This document shows, piece after piece, positions 1 through 5,024 of a stretch of DNA of 5,024 bases (position 1 is its first letter; each line of letters opens with the position of its first letter). The stretch spans positions 1 through 5,024 of the forward strand of contig VTPF01000057.1 of NCBI GenBank assembly GCA_008638025.1, read 5' to 3'. Both the position numbers and the translations under genes were made by a program. This stretch comes from Pelagibacteraceae bacterium. GTDB taxonomy: Bacteria > Pseudomonadota > Alphaproteobacteria > Pelagibacterales > Pelagibacteraceae. The notes beneath the pieces were generated by a model. It ran no database searches. It was given only the letters and a program-made list of their open reading frames with translations, and was not told the origin of the DNA.

Positions 1-95
1 AGAATGAATAAAGTATAAAAAATTCTTTTGGTAAGATCACTTGATTGAGAAAAAAAACCAGAGCTGCTATTCGATGTATCTGGAAAGTTAGACAT
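1..95 (-). CDS. secY: SecY, protein translocase channel subunit (N-terminal 31 codons, cut by window edge)
   Basis: SecY is the membrane channel of the Sec translocon, through which preproteins and membrane proteins pass. Only the first 31 codons lie here and the gene runs on past position 1. I translated it by hand from the ATG at 95-93. It gives a Ser-rich cytoplasmic leader (8 Ser in residues 1-19) and then DLTKRIFYTLFI (residues 20-31). This matches the family's pre-TM1 segment, in which a charged (D/E)LxKRI motif leads into the first membrane helix. Reading upstream in frame from this ATG reaches a TAA at 107-105 with no other start between, so the start is well fixed. It begins 4 nt after the rplO stop, the usual place for secY at the end of the spc operon. 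No strong Shine-Dalgarno is visible (only AGTAAG next to the ATG), so coupling to rplO translation is likely. The short length limits certainty, but position and motif agree. Confidence 0.88.
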   Translation of the reverse strand, partial: MSNFPDTSNSSSGFFSQSSDLTKRIFYTLFI

Positions 96-99
96 CTTA

Positions 100-558
100 C
101 TACTTTACTATTTCTATTGTGCCACCAGAGTTTTCTATTTTACTTTTAGCACTTTTGCTTACTGAATGAGCCAATATATTAACTTTGTGTTTAAACTCAC
201 CAGTTCCTAATATTTTAACTTTAACAAATTTTGAATTTTTTTTATCTTTAGAGAATAATAGTTCGCTTAAATTAATTTTGTCAGAGGTGTTCAATTTCCT
301 CTTTTCAATTAAACTTGATAAATCTCTTAAATTAATCACTAAATTATTTGATCTATTTCCAATAGAGTTAAAGCCTCTTTTTGGCAAACGTCTAAATAAA
401 GGCATTTGGCCACCTTCAAAACTTTTAACTGCAACTCCAGATCTTGCTTTTTGACCTTTAACACCACGACCAGCAGTTTTTCCCTTGCCAGATCCTATTC
501 CTCTTCCCACTCTTTTTGATTTCTTAAAAATCTTTATTCCAATTTCATTTAATTTCAT
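100..558 (-). CDS. rplO: 50S ribosomal protein L15
   Basis: L15 is a large-subunit protein buried in 23S rRNA and joins late in 50S assembly. The 152-residue product is slightly longer than the E. coli protein (144). The N-terminal glycine- and basic-rich extension is clear: GRGIGSGKGKTAGRGVKGQK at residues 18-37. It is followed by the family block FEGGQMPLFRRLPKRGF (47-63), which threads through rRNA. The C-terminal globular part ends with the typical SGGTIEI segment (144-150). The ATG at 558-556 is preceded by AGGAG at a 7-nt spacing, which supports this start. The gene begins 3 nt after the rpsE stop, so there is no room for rpmD (L30), which normally lies between them. The stop is TAG. 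Identification is secure. Confidence 0.97.
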   Translation of the reverse strand: MKLNEIGIKIFKKSKRVGRGIGSGKGKTAGRGVKGQKARSGVAVKSFEGGQMPLFRRLPKRGFNSIGNRSNNLVINLRDLSSLIEKRKLNTSDKINLSELLFSKDKKNSKFVKVKILGTGEFKHKVNILAHSVSKSAKSKIENSGGTIEIVK

Positions 559-561
559 AAA

Positions 562-1059
562 CTATCTCCTAGAAACAATATCTTTAATTTTTTTTCCTCT
601 TATCAATGAAATATCTTTTGGTGTTTGTTGGCTAGACAGTGCCGCAAAAGAAGCTCTAACAACATTATAAGGATTTGCTGAACCAATAGATTTTCCAACA
701 ACATCTTGAATACCTGACATTTCGCAAATTGCTCGAACTGCACCACCAGCAATAATTCCAGTTCCAGCAGGTGCACTTCTTAGTATGACTTTTCCTGCCC
801 CACTCTTCCCTTTAACATCATGATGCAAAGTTCTACCATCTCTTAAGGGAATCTTTATTAAAGATTTTTTAGCTGCATCAGAAGCTTTTTTAATTGCATC
901 TGGTACTTGTTTTGCTTTGCCCTGTCCAAATCCAACTTGGCCTTTTTGATTACCTGCTACAACCAGAGCTGCAAAACCAAACCTTCTTCCACCCTTAACT
1001 ACCTTGGTAATTCTATTGATGGCTACTAATTTTTCTTTAATTTCAGAAACTTTGCTCAT
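562..1059 (-). CDS. rpsE: 30S ribosomal protein S5
   Basis: S5 sits near the decoding centre and mRNA entry of the 30S subunit and contributes to translational accuracy. The 165-residue product is close to the usual length (167 in E. coli). The N-terminal dsRBD-like domain spans about residues 11-74 and contains [16 protein letters not shown] (19-34). In other bacteria, changes in this loop (KGGRR, 22-26) confer spectinomycin resistance; here the loop looks wild type. The C-terminal domain carries the signature [11 protein letters not shown] (96-106) and [11 protein letters not shown] (126-136). The start lies 2 nt after the rplR stop. The nearest good Shine-Dalgarno (GGAGG, inside the rplR Gly-Gly codons) is about 15 nt upstream, which is long, so re-initiation after rplR is likely. 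The stop is TAG, and the last Arg codons hold the rplO ribosome-binding site. Confidence 0.98.
   Translation of the reverse strand: MSKVSEIKEKLVAINRITKVVKGGRRFGFAALVVAGNQKGQVGFGQGKAKQVPDAIKKASDAAKKSLIKIPLRDGRTLHHDVKGKSGAGKVILRSAPAGTGIIAGGAVRAICEMSGIQDVVGKSIGSANPYNVVRASFAALSSQQTPKDISLIRGKKIKDIVSRR
566..570 (-). promoter_or_regulatory. Shine-Dalgarno of rplO, inside the rpsE 3' end
   Basis: The minus strand reads AGGAG seven bases before the rplO ATG. The motif is formed by the last two Arg codons of rpsE (AGG AGA) just before its TAG stop. It fixes the rplO start and means the two genes share sequence for coding and initiation. Spacing and match are close to ideal for an anti-SD ending in CCUCC. 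Confidence 0.75.
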
Positions 1060-1061
1060 AT

Positions 1062-1403
1062 TTAAAACTTCAATCCTCCAGTTCTTGCTGCTTCAGCAAG
1101 TGATTTAACTCTTCCATGATATTTGTAACTTCCTCGATCGAAATAAACTTCTTTAACACCTTTAGCAATAGACCTTTCGGCAATTAATTTACCTACTATT
1201 TTTGATAATTCAGTTTTATTATTTTTTTCAATATTTTTTTCTTTTGATGAAGCGCTTGCAATTGTTACTCTTTTACTATCATCGATTAATTGAGCATAAA
1301 TATTTTTTGCAGATCTAAATACAGTTAATCTAGGCTTGTCAGTACTCACACGTTTAAGCTTTGATCTATTCCTTTTTTGTCTGATAAGTGTCTTATTTCT
1401 CAT
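1062..1403 (-). CDS. rplR: 50S ribosomal protein L18
   Basis: L18 binds 5S rRNA together with L5 and helps dock it into the central protuberance of the 50S subunit. The 113-residue product is near the usual 115-120. It has the basic N-terminus ([12 protein letters not shown], 8-19), the core [20 protein letters not shown] (21-40), and the highly conserved C-terminal block [20 protein letters not shown] (88-107) followed by TGGLKF at the very end. Its ATG overlaps the rplF stop by one base (TAATG), so translation is probably coupled. AAGGA lies 11 nt upstream within the rplF Lys-rich tail. The stop is TAA, 2 nt before rpsE. Identification is secure. Confidence 0.97.
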   Translation of the reverse strand: MRNKTLIRQKRNRSKLKRVSTDKPRLTVFRSAKNIYAQLIDDSKRVTIASASSKEKNIEKNNKTELSKIVGKLIAERSIAKGVKEVYFDRGSYKYHGRVKSLAEAARTGGLKF

Positions 1404-1939
1404 TATTTTTTCTTTCCTTCTTTCTTAAGAATAAATTGTCCTTCGCTAGTTATACCTTTTTGCTTATAAGGCTCTACAGGTTTTAAAAATTTGATATCTG
1501 CAGCCACTTTTCCAATTAATTGTTTGTCCGTTCCATTTAATGTTATCTTAGTTTGCTTATCAATTTTAACCGTTATACCTTCCGGAATATCAAATAAAAT
1601 ATCATGACTAAAACCTAGTTGAAATTGTATTTGATTGCCTTTCAAGTTAGCCCTAAACCCTACACCATTTAAATTTAAATTAATTTCATAACCTTTTGAT
1701 ATTCCTATTAGGATGTTGTTTATCAAACTTCTTTGAAGACCCCATATAACTTTATTTTGGTTTTTTGTGTCTTTGGGTGTGATTGATATTTCGTTATTAT
1801 CAATTTTTGTATCCAAAACATCTGTATTTAGAGTTAATTCTTTTTTACCCTTAGGTCCTTCCATGAGAATTTTATTTCCAACAATAGAAACTTTGACGTC
1901 TTTTGGTATAGCAATGTGTTTTTTTCCAATTTTTGACAT
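1403..1939 (-). CDS. rplF: 50S ribosomal protein L6
   Basis: L6 lies at the base of the L7/L12 stalk near the sarcin-ricin loop and supports the factor-binding site. The 178-residue length is normal (E. coli 177). Two repeated L6 domains are expected, at about residues 1-82 and 83-178. The N-terminus [12 protein letters not shown] and the segment [20 protein letters not shown] (66-85) are typical, as are the domain-2 opening LNGVGFRA (90-97) and IGKVAADI (142-149). The conserved C-terminal signature, normally near PEPYKGKGxRY, reads [11 protein letters not shown] (154-164), so the first Gly of GKG is Gln and the Arg/Lys-Tyr pair is missing. The end KKEGKKK is typical. It starts 5 nt after the rpsH stop with only a weak AAGA as ribosome-binding site. 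Confidence 0.97.
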   Translation of the reverse strand: MSKIGKKHIAIPKDVKVSIVGNKILMEGPKGKKELTLNTDVLDTKIDNNEISITPKDTKNQNKVIWGLQRSLINNILIGISKGYEINLNLNGVGFRANLKGNQIQFQLGFSHDILFDIPEGITVKIDKQTKITLNGTDKQLIGKVAADIKFLKPVEPYKQKGITSEGQFILKKEGKKK

Positions 1940-1944
1940 AGTTC

Positions 1945-2346
1945 TTATGAAATATTACAGATTATTTCTCCTCCGAGTTTTTGGTCTCTAGCTTCATTGT
2001 CTGATAGGATTCCTTTTGAAGTAGAAATTATAGAAATACCCAATCCATTTAACACTCTAGGTAAACTTTCGAATCTTGAATAAATTCTTCTTCCTGGCTT
2101 AGAAATCCTTTTAATCTCTCTTATAACCGGAGTTCCATGAACATATTTTAAATTCACTTTTAAGCCTTCAAATTGTTTTCCTTCCTCTTTAACCACATCG
2201 TAACTGGATATAAATCCTTCGCGCTGCATAGCATCTAGAAGAAACTTCTTAAATTTAGAACTTGGAATTGTTACTGTAGGATGCAGTTTCATTTGAGCAT
2301 TTCTAATTCTTGTTAACATATCTCCTATTGGATCTGATATCGTCAT
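1945..2346 (-). CDS. rpsH: 30S ribosomal protein S8
   Basis: S8 is a primary 16S rRNA-binding protein of the 30S central domain. In E. coli it also represses the spc operon by binding its mRNA near rplE. The 133-residue product is close to the usual 130-132. The N-terminal domain begins DPIGDMLTRIRNAQ (5-18). The C-terminal domain has KPGRRIYSR (83-91), LNGLGISIISTSKGILSD (99-116) and LGGEIICNIS at the end. STSKG is the core rRNA-contact motif of the family. The start is well supported by AAAGGAG 5 nt upstream. The 13-nt gap after rpsN is the largest in the window. The stop is TAA. Confidence 0.98.
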   Translation of the reverse strand: MTISDPIGDMLTRIRNAQMKLHPTVTIPSSKFKKFLLDAMQREGFISSYDVVKEEGKQFEGLKVNLKYVHGTPVIREIKRISKPGRRIYSRFESLPRVLNGLGISIISTSKGILSDNEARDQKLGGEIICNIS

Positions 2347-2351
2347 ATTAA

Positions 2352-2358
2352 CTCCTTT
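2352..2358 (-). promoter_or_regulatory. Strong Shine-Dalgarno of rpsH
   Basis: The minus strand reads AAAGGAG, then TTAAT, then the rpsH ATG. This is the best anti-SD match in the window, and it lies in the only intergenic gap longer than 5 nt (13 nt after the rpsN TAG). It suggests that rpsH can start translation independently of rpsN. Confidence 0.78.
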
Positions 2359-2359
2359 C

Positions 2360-2665
2360 CTACCAACTCGATTTTGTCATGCCTGGAATTTTTCCCATAG
2401 AAGCTAATTTTCTAAGAGCTATTCTCGACATTTTAAGTTTACGATAATAACCATGAGGTCTTCCGGTTATTTCACATCTATTTCTAATTCTTGATTTAGC
2501 AGAATTTTTTGGCAACTTTGCAAGCTTAAGAGTTGCTGCGAATCTTTCATTCAAATTTATTTTTTTATCCATTACTATAGCTTTTAATTTTTTTCTTTTA
2601 TTCTCAAATTTTTTAGCCATTTTTACTCTTTTTAAGTTTCTATGAATTGCAGATGTTTTTGCCAT
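2360..2665 (-). CDS. rpsN: 30S ribosomal protein S14 (zinc-free type)
   Basis: S14 is a 3'-domain (head) protein of the 30S subunit, placed near S3 and S10. The 101 residues equal the E. coli length and mark the long form that lacks zinc ligands. Where the short Zn form has paired CxxC motifs, this protein has a single Cys in [16 protein letters not shown] (61-76). The C-terminal signature is [22 protein letters not shown] (80-101, family end KKASW). The N-terminus [10 protein letters not shown] and the basic stretch to about residue 30 are typical. The ATG overlaps the rplE TAA by one base. AAAGGA lies 8 nt upstream inside the rplE C-terminal codons. The stop is TAG. Trp is coded by TGG, as expected in the standard bacterial code. 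Confidence 0.98.
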   Translation of the reverse strand: MAKTSAIHRNLKRVKMAKKFENKRKKLKAIVMDKKINLNERFAATLKLAKLPKNSAKSRIRNRCEITGRPHGYYRKLKMSRIALRKLASMGKIPGMTKSSW

Positions 2666-3219
2666 TAATTTGATCCTTTCTTATAAAATGGAAATTGAAA
2701 ACTATCTAATAAAGCTCTTGATGCCTCTTTATCTCGTGTGGAGGTTACTACTGTAATATCCAGTCCTCTCATTTTTTCAATTTTGTCAAAGTTTACTTCT
2801 GGAAATATAACGTGTTCTTTTATTCCAAAACTATAATTAGCTTCTTGATCAAAACTATCTGGGTTTAAGCCTCGAAAATCTTTAATTCTAGGTAAAGCCA
2901 TATTTATTAGTCTATCTAAAAAGTAATACATATTATTTTTTCTTAAAGTTACCTTCAATCCTAATGGAATATCTTTTCTTGTTTTAAAATTTGCAACTGC
3001 TTTTTTAGATTTTGTAACAACGGGTAACTGCCCAGTTAAATTACCAAGATCTGTTTGAATACTTTTTAAAATTTTTCCGTCACTTGCATCTAGTCCAAGA
3101 CCCATATTTAAAACTATTTTCTCAAGTCTTGGAGCTTGCATGTTATTTTTAATAGCTAATTTTTGAATCAAATTTGGCAAAATTTCTTCTTGATATATTT
3201 TTTTTAATCTTGGTATCAT
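2665..3219 (-). CDS. rplE: 50S ribosomal protein L5
   Basis: L5 binds 5S rRNA in the central protuberance and contacts the P-site tRNA and the subunit bridge to S13. The 184 residues fit the family (about 179-185). Landmarks are [13 protein letters not shown] (30-42), [20 protein letters not shown] (62-81), [10 protein letters not shown] (84-93), [20 protein letters not shown] (100-119), and [14 protein letters not shown] (128-141). The C-terminus FPFYKKGSN resembles the usual FPF end. The ATG overlaps the rplX stop by one base. The sequence before it is almost only A (the Lys-rich rplX tail), so no Shine-Dalgarno is visible and initiation probably depends on coupling with rplX. The E. coli S8 regulatory site lies near the equivalent junction, but there is no gap for it here. 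Confidence 0.98.
   Translation of the reverse strand: MIPRLKKIYQEEILPNLIQKLAIKNNMQAPRLEKIVLNMGLGLDASDGKILKSIQTDLGNLTGQLPVVTKSKKAVANFKTRKDIPLGLKVTLRKNNMYYFLDRLINMALPRIKDFRGLNPDSFDQEANYSFGIKEHVIFPEVNFDKIEKMRGLDITVVTSTRDKEASRALLDSFQFPFYKKGSN
2674..2679 (-). promoter_or_regulatory. Shine-Dalgarno of rpsN, inside the rplE 3' end
   Basis: The minus strand reads AAAGGA eight bases before the rpsN ATG. It is built from the Lys-Gly-Ser codons at the rplE C-terminus. It supports the overlapping start at 2665. Confidence 0.65.
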
Positions 3220-3602
3220 TATTTTTTAACTTTTTTTGTTGGTTTTTTTGTCTTTTTTACATCTTTTTTGGAAGAATTTTTTTTAACTTTTTTTTCAGAT
3301 TTAACTTTTGTCTTATTATTAGTTTTTTTGGTTTCTTTTTTTTTAATTTCTTTTTTTCCTTCGTTAATCTTTTTCTTGTCATTATCAACAATGCTTAAAT
3401 TAGATAAGTGTATTGACTTCTCGATACTGATAATTCCACCTTTATTTTCTTTTGTTGCTTTCTGATGTTTTTTTACAATATTTAGTCCTTTAACTATTGC
3501 TCTAGAATCGCTCTTAAATAATTGAATAACTTCTCCAGTTTTTCCTCGTTCATCACCAGCTAAAAGTTTCACCGTATCGCCTTTTTTAATTTTTAATTTC
3601 AT
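3219..3602 (-). CDS. rplX: 50S ribosomal protein L24 with unusual Lys-rich C-terminal tail
   Basis: L24 is an early 50S assembly protein near the peptide tunnel exit. The N-terminal KOW/SH3-like domain is clear: KIKKGDTVKLLAGDERGKTG (4-23), then VKGLNIVKKHQK (37-48) and GGIISIEKSIHLSNLSIVD (55-73). The family normally continues with a short strand segment of the RVGF...DGKKVR type and ends at about 104 residues. Here, from about residue 76, it is replaced by a low-complexity tail to residue 127, with 27 Lys in 52 residues mixed with Glu, Thr, Asn, Ser and Val. I read the other two minus-strand frames over the middle of the tail (about 3300-3370) and saw no missing segment there, so a simple frameshift is unlikely. 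TGAGG lies 7 nt before the ATG, which overlaps the rplN stop. Long A runs (up to A9 at 3344-3336) make sequencing slippage a minor concern. Confidence 0.93.
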   Translation of the reverse strand: MKLKIKKGDTVKLLAGDERGKTGEVIQLFKSDSRAIVKGLNIVKKHQKATKENKGGIISIEKSIHLSNLSIVDNDKKKINEGKKEIKKKETKKTNNKTKVKSEKKVKKNSSKKDVKKTKKPTKKVKK

Positions 3603-3970
3603 TATAAAACCTCAGGGGCTAAAGATATTATTTTCATATGGTTTTTTGCTCTTAATTCTCTCGTAACTGGACCAAAAATTCGAGTTCCAATTGGTTCATT
3701 ATTAGCTGCAATTAATACAGCGGCATTTGTATCAAATTTAATTGATGAACCATCAATTCTTGAGATTTGTTTTTTTGTTCTCACAATTACAGCTTTGTGA
3801 ACATCTCCTTTTTTAACTTTTCCTTTAGGCATTGCATCTTTAATACTCACCACAATAACATCGCCAATAGAAGCATATCTTCTTTTTGAACCGCCCAATA
3901 CTTTAATGCATTCAATACGCTTTGCTCCAGTATTATCAGCGACTTCTAATTCTGTTTGAACCTGAATCAT
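3602..3970 (-). CDS. rplN: 50S ribosomal protein L14
   Basis: L14 sits at the subunit interface and forms intersubunit contacts; in many bacteria it is also the docking site of the silencing factor RsfS. The 122 residues match the usual 122-123. The family signature is plain: [20 protein letters not shown] (11-30), [16 protein letters not shown] (33-48), [15 protein letters not shown] (53-67), [14 protein letters not shown] (74-87) and [13 protein letters not shown] (94-106). The C-terminus [10 protein letters not shown] is canonical. AGGAG lies 7 nt before the ATG. The start overlaps the rpsQ stop by one base, so the spc promoter found at this place in E. coli has no room here. Identification is secure. 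Confidence 0.99.
   Translation of the reverse strand: MIQVQTELEVADNTGAKRIECIKVLGGSKRRYASIGDVIVVSIKDAMPKGKVKKGDVHKAVIVRTKKQISRIDGSSIKFDTNAAVLIAANNEPIGTRIFGPVTRELRAKNHMKIISLAPEVL
3610..3614 (-). promoter_or_regulatory. Shine-Dalgarno of rplX, inside the rplN 3' end
   Basis: The minus strand reads TGAGG seven bases before the rplX ATG, within the last sense codons of rplN (Pro-Glu-Val). It supports the rplX start at 3602. Confidence 0.6.
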
Positions 3971-4203
3971 TATTTATCTCCTACTACTTTCCATTTTTTT
4001 AATTTTGATATTGGAGCTGATTCAATGATTTTAACATTATCACCCACTGAATAAGTCCCCTGATCATAATGAGCATGATATTTTTTAGACTTTTTCACAA
4101 CTTTTAATAAAACCGGATGTCTAAATTTTCTCTCAACGCTAACCACTAGTGTTTTAAGATTTTTTGTACTCACCACTTTTCCTTGTAAAACTCTCTTTGT
4201 CAT
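3970..4203 (-). CDS. rpsQ: 30S ribosomal protein S17
   Basis: S17 is a primary-binding protein of the 16S rRNA 5' domain and helps start 30S assembly. The 77-residue product has the family's single OB-fold and is slightly shorter than E. coli S17 (84). Key blocks are [20 protein letters not shown] (6-25), the HP pair (29-30), KKYHAHYD (40-47), and the closing signature [20 protein letters not shown] (54-73). The ATG overlaps the rpmC stop by one base. The upstream sequence has only weak GAAAG, so coupled initiation is likely. In E. coli this gene ends the S10 operon; here the next gene overlaps it directly. Confidence 0.98.
   Translation of the reverse strand: MTKRVLQGKVVSTKNLKTLVVSVERKFRHPVLLKVVKKSKKYHAHYDQGTYSVGDNVKIIESAPISKLKKWKVVGDK
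3978..3982 (-). promoter_or_regulatory. Shine-Dalgarno of rplN, inside the rpsQ 3' end
   Basis: The minus strand reads AGGAG seven bases before the rplN ATG, embedded in the last codons of rpsQ. It supports the rplN start despite the one-base overlap, and suggests rplN can recruit ribosomes efficiently within the fused operon. Confidence 0.7.
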
Positions 4204-4394
4204 TATGCTTTCTTTTTCTGATTTAAAAATGTTAATAATTTAGCAATAGTTCTTCGCACAATAGTGATTCTTGCACTATTGGTAATTTGAGAGTTCATTT
4301 TTTGAATTCTTAAATTAAATTGCTCTTTTTTGTAATTCCCAAGCTCTTTTTCAAGCTCAGTAATTGATAAATTTTTTATATCTTTGGTCTTCAT
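4203..4394 (-). CDS. rpmC: 50S ribosomal protein L29
   Basis: L29 lies beside L23 at the peptide tunnel exit, where nascent-chain factors dock. The 63-residue product equals the usual length and is a two-helix coiled hairpin by family structure. The motif [20 protein letters not shown] (9-28) matches the first helix. The segment [19 protein letters not shown] (39-57) matches the second, with its conserved R-xx-RR-xIA pattern. The end is basic (NQKKKA). It starts 2 nt after the rplP stop with no visible Shine-Dalgarno, which points to translational coupling. Its TAA overlaps the rpsQ ATG. Small as it is, position between rplP and rpsQ and the motif make it secure. Confidence 0.96.
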   Translation of the reverse strand: MKTKDIKNLSITELEKELGNYKKEQFNLRIQKMNSQITNSARITIVRRTIAKLLTFLNQKKKA

Positions 4395-4396
4395 AA

Positions 4397-4813
4397 TTAT
4401 ATGTTCATATTTCGTTTAACAATTTTTGTTTTGATAGGAAGTTTTGATGAGGCCCTGTCAAAAGCTTCTTTAGCAATCACGTCGCTTACTCCATCAATTT
4501 CAAAAATAATTCTTCCTGGCTTAACTCTGCATATATAATACTCAACATTACCTTTTCCTTTACCCATTCTAACTTCGATAGGTTTTTTAGAAACTGGTAT
4601 ATTTGGAAAAATCCTCAACCAAACTCTTCCAGCTCTTTTCATGTGTCTTGTAAGAGCAACTCTGGCAGCTTCTATTTGTCTTGAAGTTATTCTCTCAGGC
4701 TCCATAGCTTGCAAACCATGTGAGCCAAAATTTATAGTCGCGCCTCTGTCGGCTACGCCATGAATTCTACCTTTATGAGCTTTTCGAAACTTGGTTCTTG
4801 CTGGTTGTAACAT
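4397..4813 (-). CDS. rplP: 50S ribosomal protein L16
   Basis: L16 helps form the A-site tRNA binding region near the peptidyl transferase centre and completes late 50S assembly. The 138 residues match the usual 136-138. Landmarks are [16 protein letters not shown] (1-16), [20 protein letters not shown] (38-57), [13 protein letters not shown] (58-70), the very conserved [16 protein letters not shown] (73-88), and [13 protein letters not shown] (96-108). Arg82 in the VRMGKGKG loop corresponds to the Arg that is hydroxylated in E. coli; whether that happens here cannot be seen. The ATG overlaps the rpsC stop by one base, with a purine-rich GAGGAAGAG leader inside rpsC. The stop is TAA, 2 nt before rpmC. 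Confidence 0.99.
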   Translation of the reverse strand: MLQPARTKFRKAHKGRIHGVADRGATINFGSHGLQAMEPERITSRQIEAARVALTRHMKRAGRVWLRIFPNIPVSKKPIEVRMGKGKGNVEYYICRVKPGRIIFEIDGVSDVIAKEAFDRASSKLPIKTKIVKRNMNI

Positions 4814-5024
4814 TATTTTTTCTCTTCCTCTTTTTCACTATCAATTTTTTTTTGAAGATCTTTTTGGAAAACTACTCCTTTATAAATATAAACTTTTATT
4901 CCAATAATTCCGTATGTTGTTAATGCTTCGCACTCAGCATAGTCAACATCTGCTCTTAATGTATGTAAAGGAACACTACCTTCTCTAAGCCATTCGGTTC
5001 TTGCAATCTCATTTCCTGCTAATC
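4813..5024 (-). CDS. rpsC: 30S ribosomal protein S3 (C-terminal part, cut by window edge)
   Basis: S3 forms part of the mRNA entry tunnel of the 30S head. The last 69 codons are here and the 5' part lies beyond position 5024. Hand translation of the minus strand gives the S3 C-terminal domain signature: [20 protein letters not shown] (visible residues 3-22), RADVDYAE, then [15 protein letters not shown] (35-49). E. coli S3 has the closely matching EIARTEWYREG and TTYGVIGVKVWIFKGE. After KGVVF, a charged tail of about 17 residues follows, ending SEKEEEKK. Such variable charged S3 ends are common. The TAA at 4815-4813 overlaps the rplP ATG, and the tail codons supply the purine-rich leader of rplP. 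Place and motif make the call secure. Confidence 0.97.
   Translation of the reverse strand, partial: LAGNEIARTEWLREGSVPLHTLRADVDYAECEALTTYGIIGIKVYIYKGVVFQKDLQKKIDSEKEEEKK

Noticed and set aside
185..454. Plus-strand open frame of 89 codons
   Set aside because: It lies wholly antisense to rplO, has low-complexity Leu/Phe/Lys content from AT-rich DNA, and matches no family.
485..670. Plus-strand open frame of 61 codons
   Set aside because: Antisense to the rplO/rpsE junction; no ribosome-binding site or family likeness.
1767..1991. Plus-strand open frame of 74 codons
   Set aside because: Antisense to rplF and the rpsH end; a shadow of real coding.
3221..3360. T runs on the plus strand as possible terminators
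   Set aside because: They are coding A runs for Lys on the transcribed sense; no GC-rich stem precedes them.
3174..3465. Two plus-strand Phe/Leu-rich frames resembling membrane segments
   Set aside because: They are the complement of the Lys codons (AAA/TTT) in the L24 tail, so hydrophobicity is an artefact of the opposite strand.
3219..3602. rplX as a frameshifted pseudogene
   Set aside because: The frame stays open to a TAA that overlaps rplE exactly as at other junctions, and the other frames I read over the middle of the tail show no trace of the usual L24 end.
1..5024. TGA reassigned to Trp
   Set aside because: TGA is absent as a stop, but the Trp codons checked are TGG and no in-frame TGA occurs, so low use of TGA in AT-rich DNA explains it.

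Overview
The window is a stretch of the bacterial S10-spc ribosomal protein operon, read entirely on the minus strand. In transcription order, from high to low coordinates, it holds rpsC (3' part), rplP, rpmC, rpsQ, rplN, rplX, rplE, rpsN, rpsH, rplF, rplR, rpsE, rplO and secY (first 31 codons). All 14 genes are recognised from family motifs and from the conserved gene order. Both end genes are cut by the window edges, not broken.

The DNA is strongly AT-rich, with many A/T runs, and extremely compact. Seven of the 13 gene junctions are 1-nt TAATG overlaps (stop TAA sharing its last A with the next ATG). The other six gaps are 2, 13, 5, 2, 3 and 4 nt, so only about 29 bases lie between genes. 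All 13 visible starts are ATG. The 13 visible stops are 10 TAA and 3 TAG, with no TGA. S14 is the long, zinc-free type, and the protein sequences look proteobacterial, closest in feel to Alphaproteobacteria. Together with the low GC and streamlined layout, this suggests a free-living streamlined marine alphaproteobacterium of the SAR11/Pelagibacterales type. That assignment is an inference from memory of such genomes, not a search result.

Layout: 5024-4203 is the end of the S10 part (S3, L16, L29, then S17 from 4203). From 3970 the spc part follows (L14, L24, L5, S14, S8, L6, L18, S5, L15, SecY). In E. coli a promoter gap separates rpsQ from rplN, but here the two genes overlap by one base, so the two operons appear fused into one transcription unit. 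No promoter, terminator, RNA gene, mobile element, repeat array or CRISPR is visible. There is no gene-free stretch longer than 13 bases.

The genes encode core small- and large-subunit proteins plus the translocon channel that receives nascent membrane proteins. Three departures from the textbook operon stand out. rpmD (L30) is absent from its usual place between rpsE and rplO. The C-terminal part of L24 is replaced by a Lys-rich tail of about 52 residues. The C-terminal GKG motif region of L6 is altered. I see no novel biological system here; these are lineage-level oddities in a housekeeping operon.
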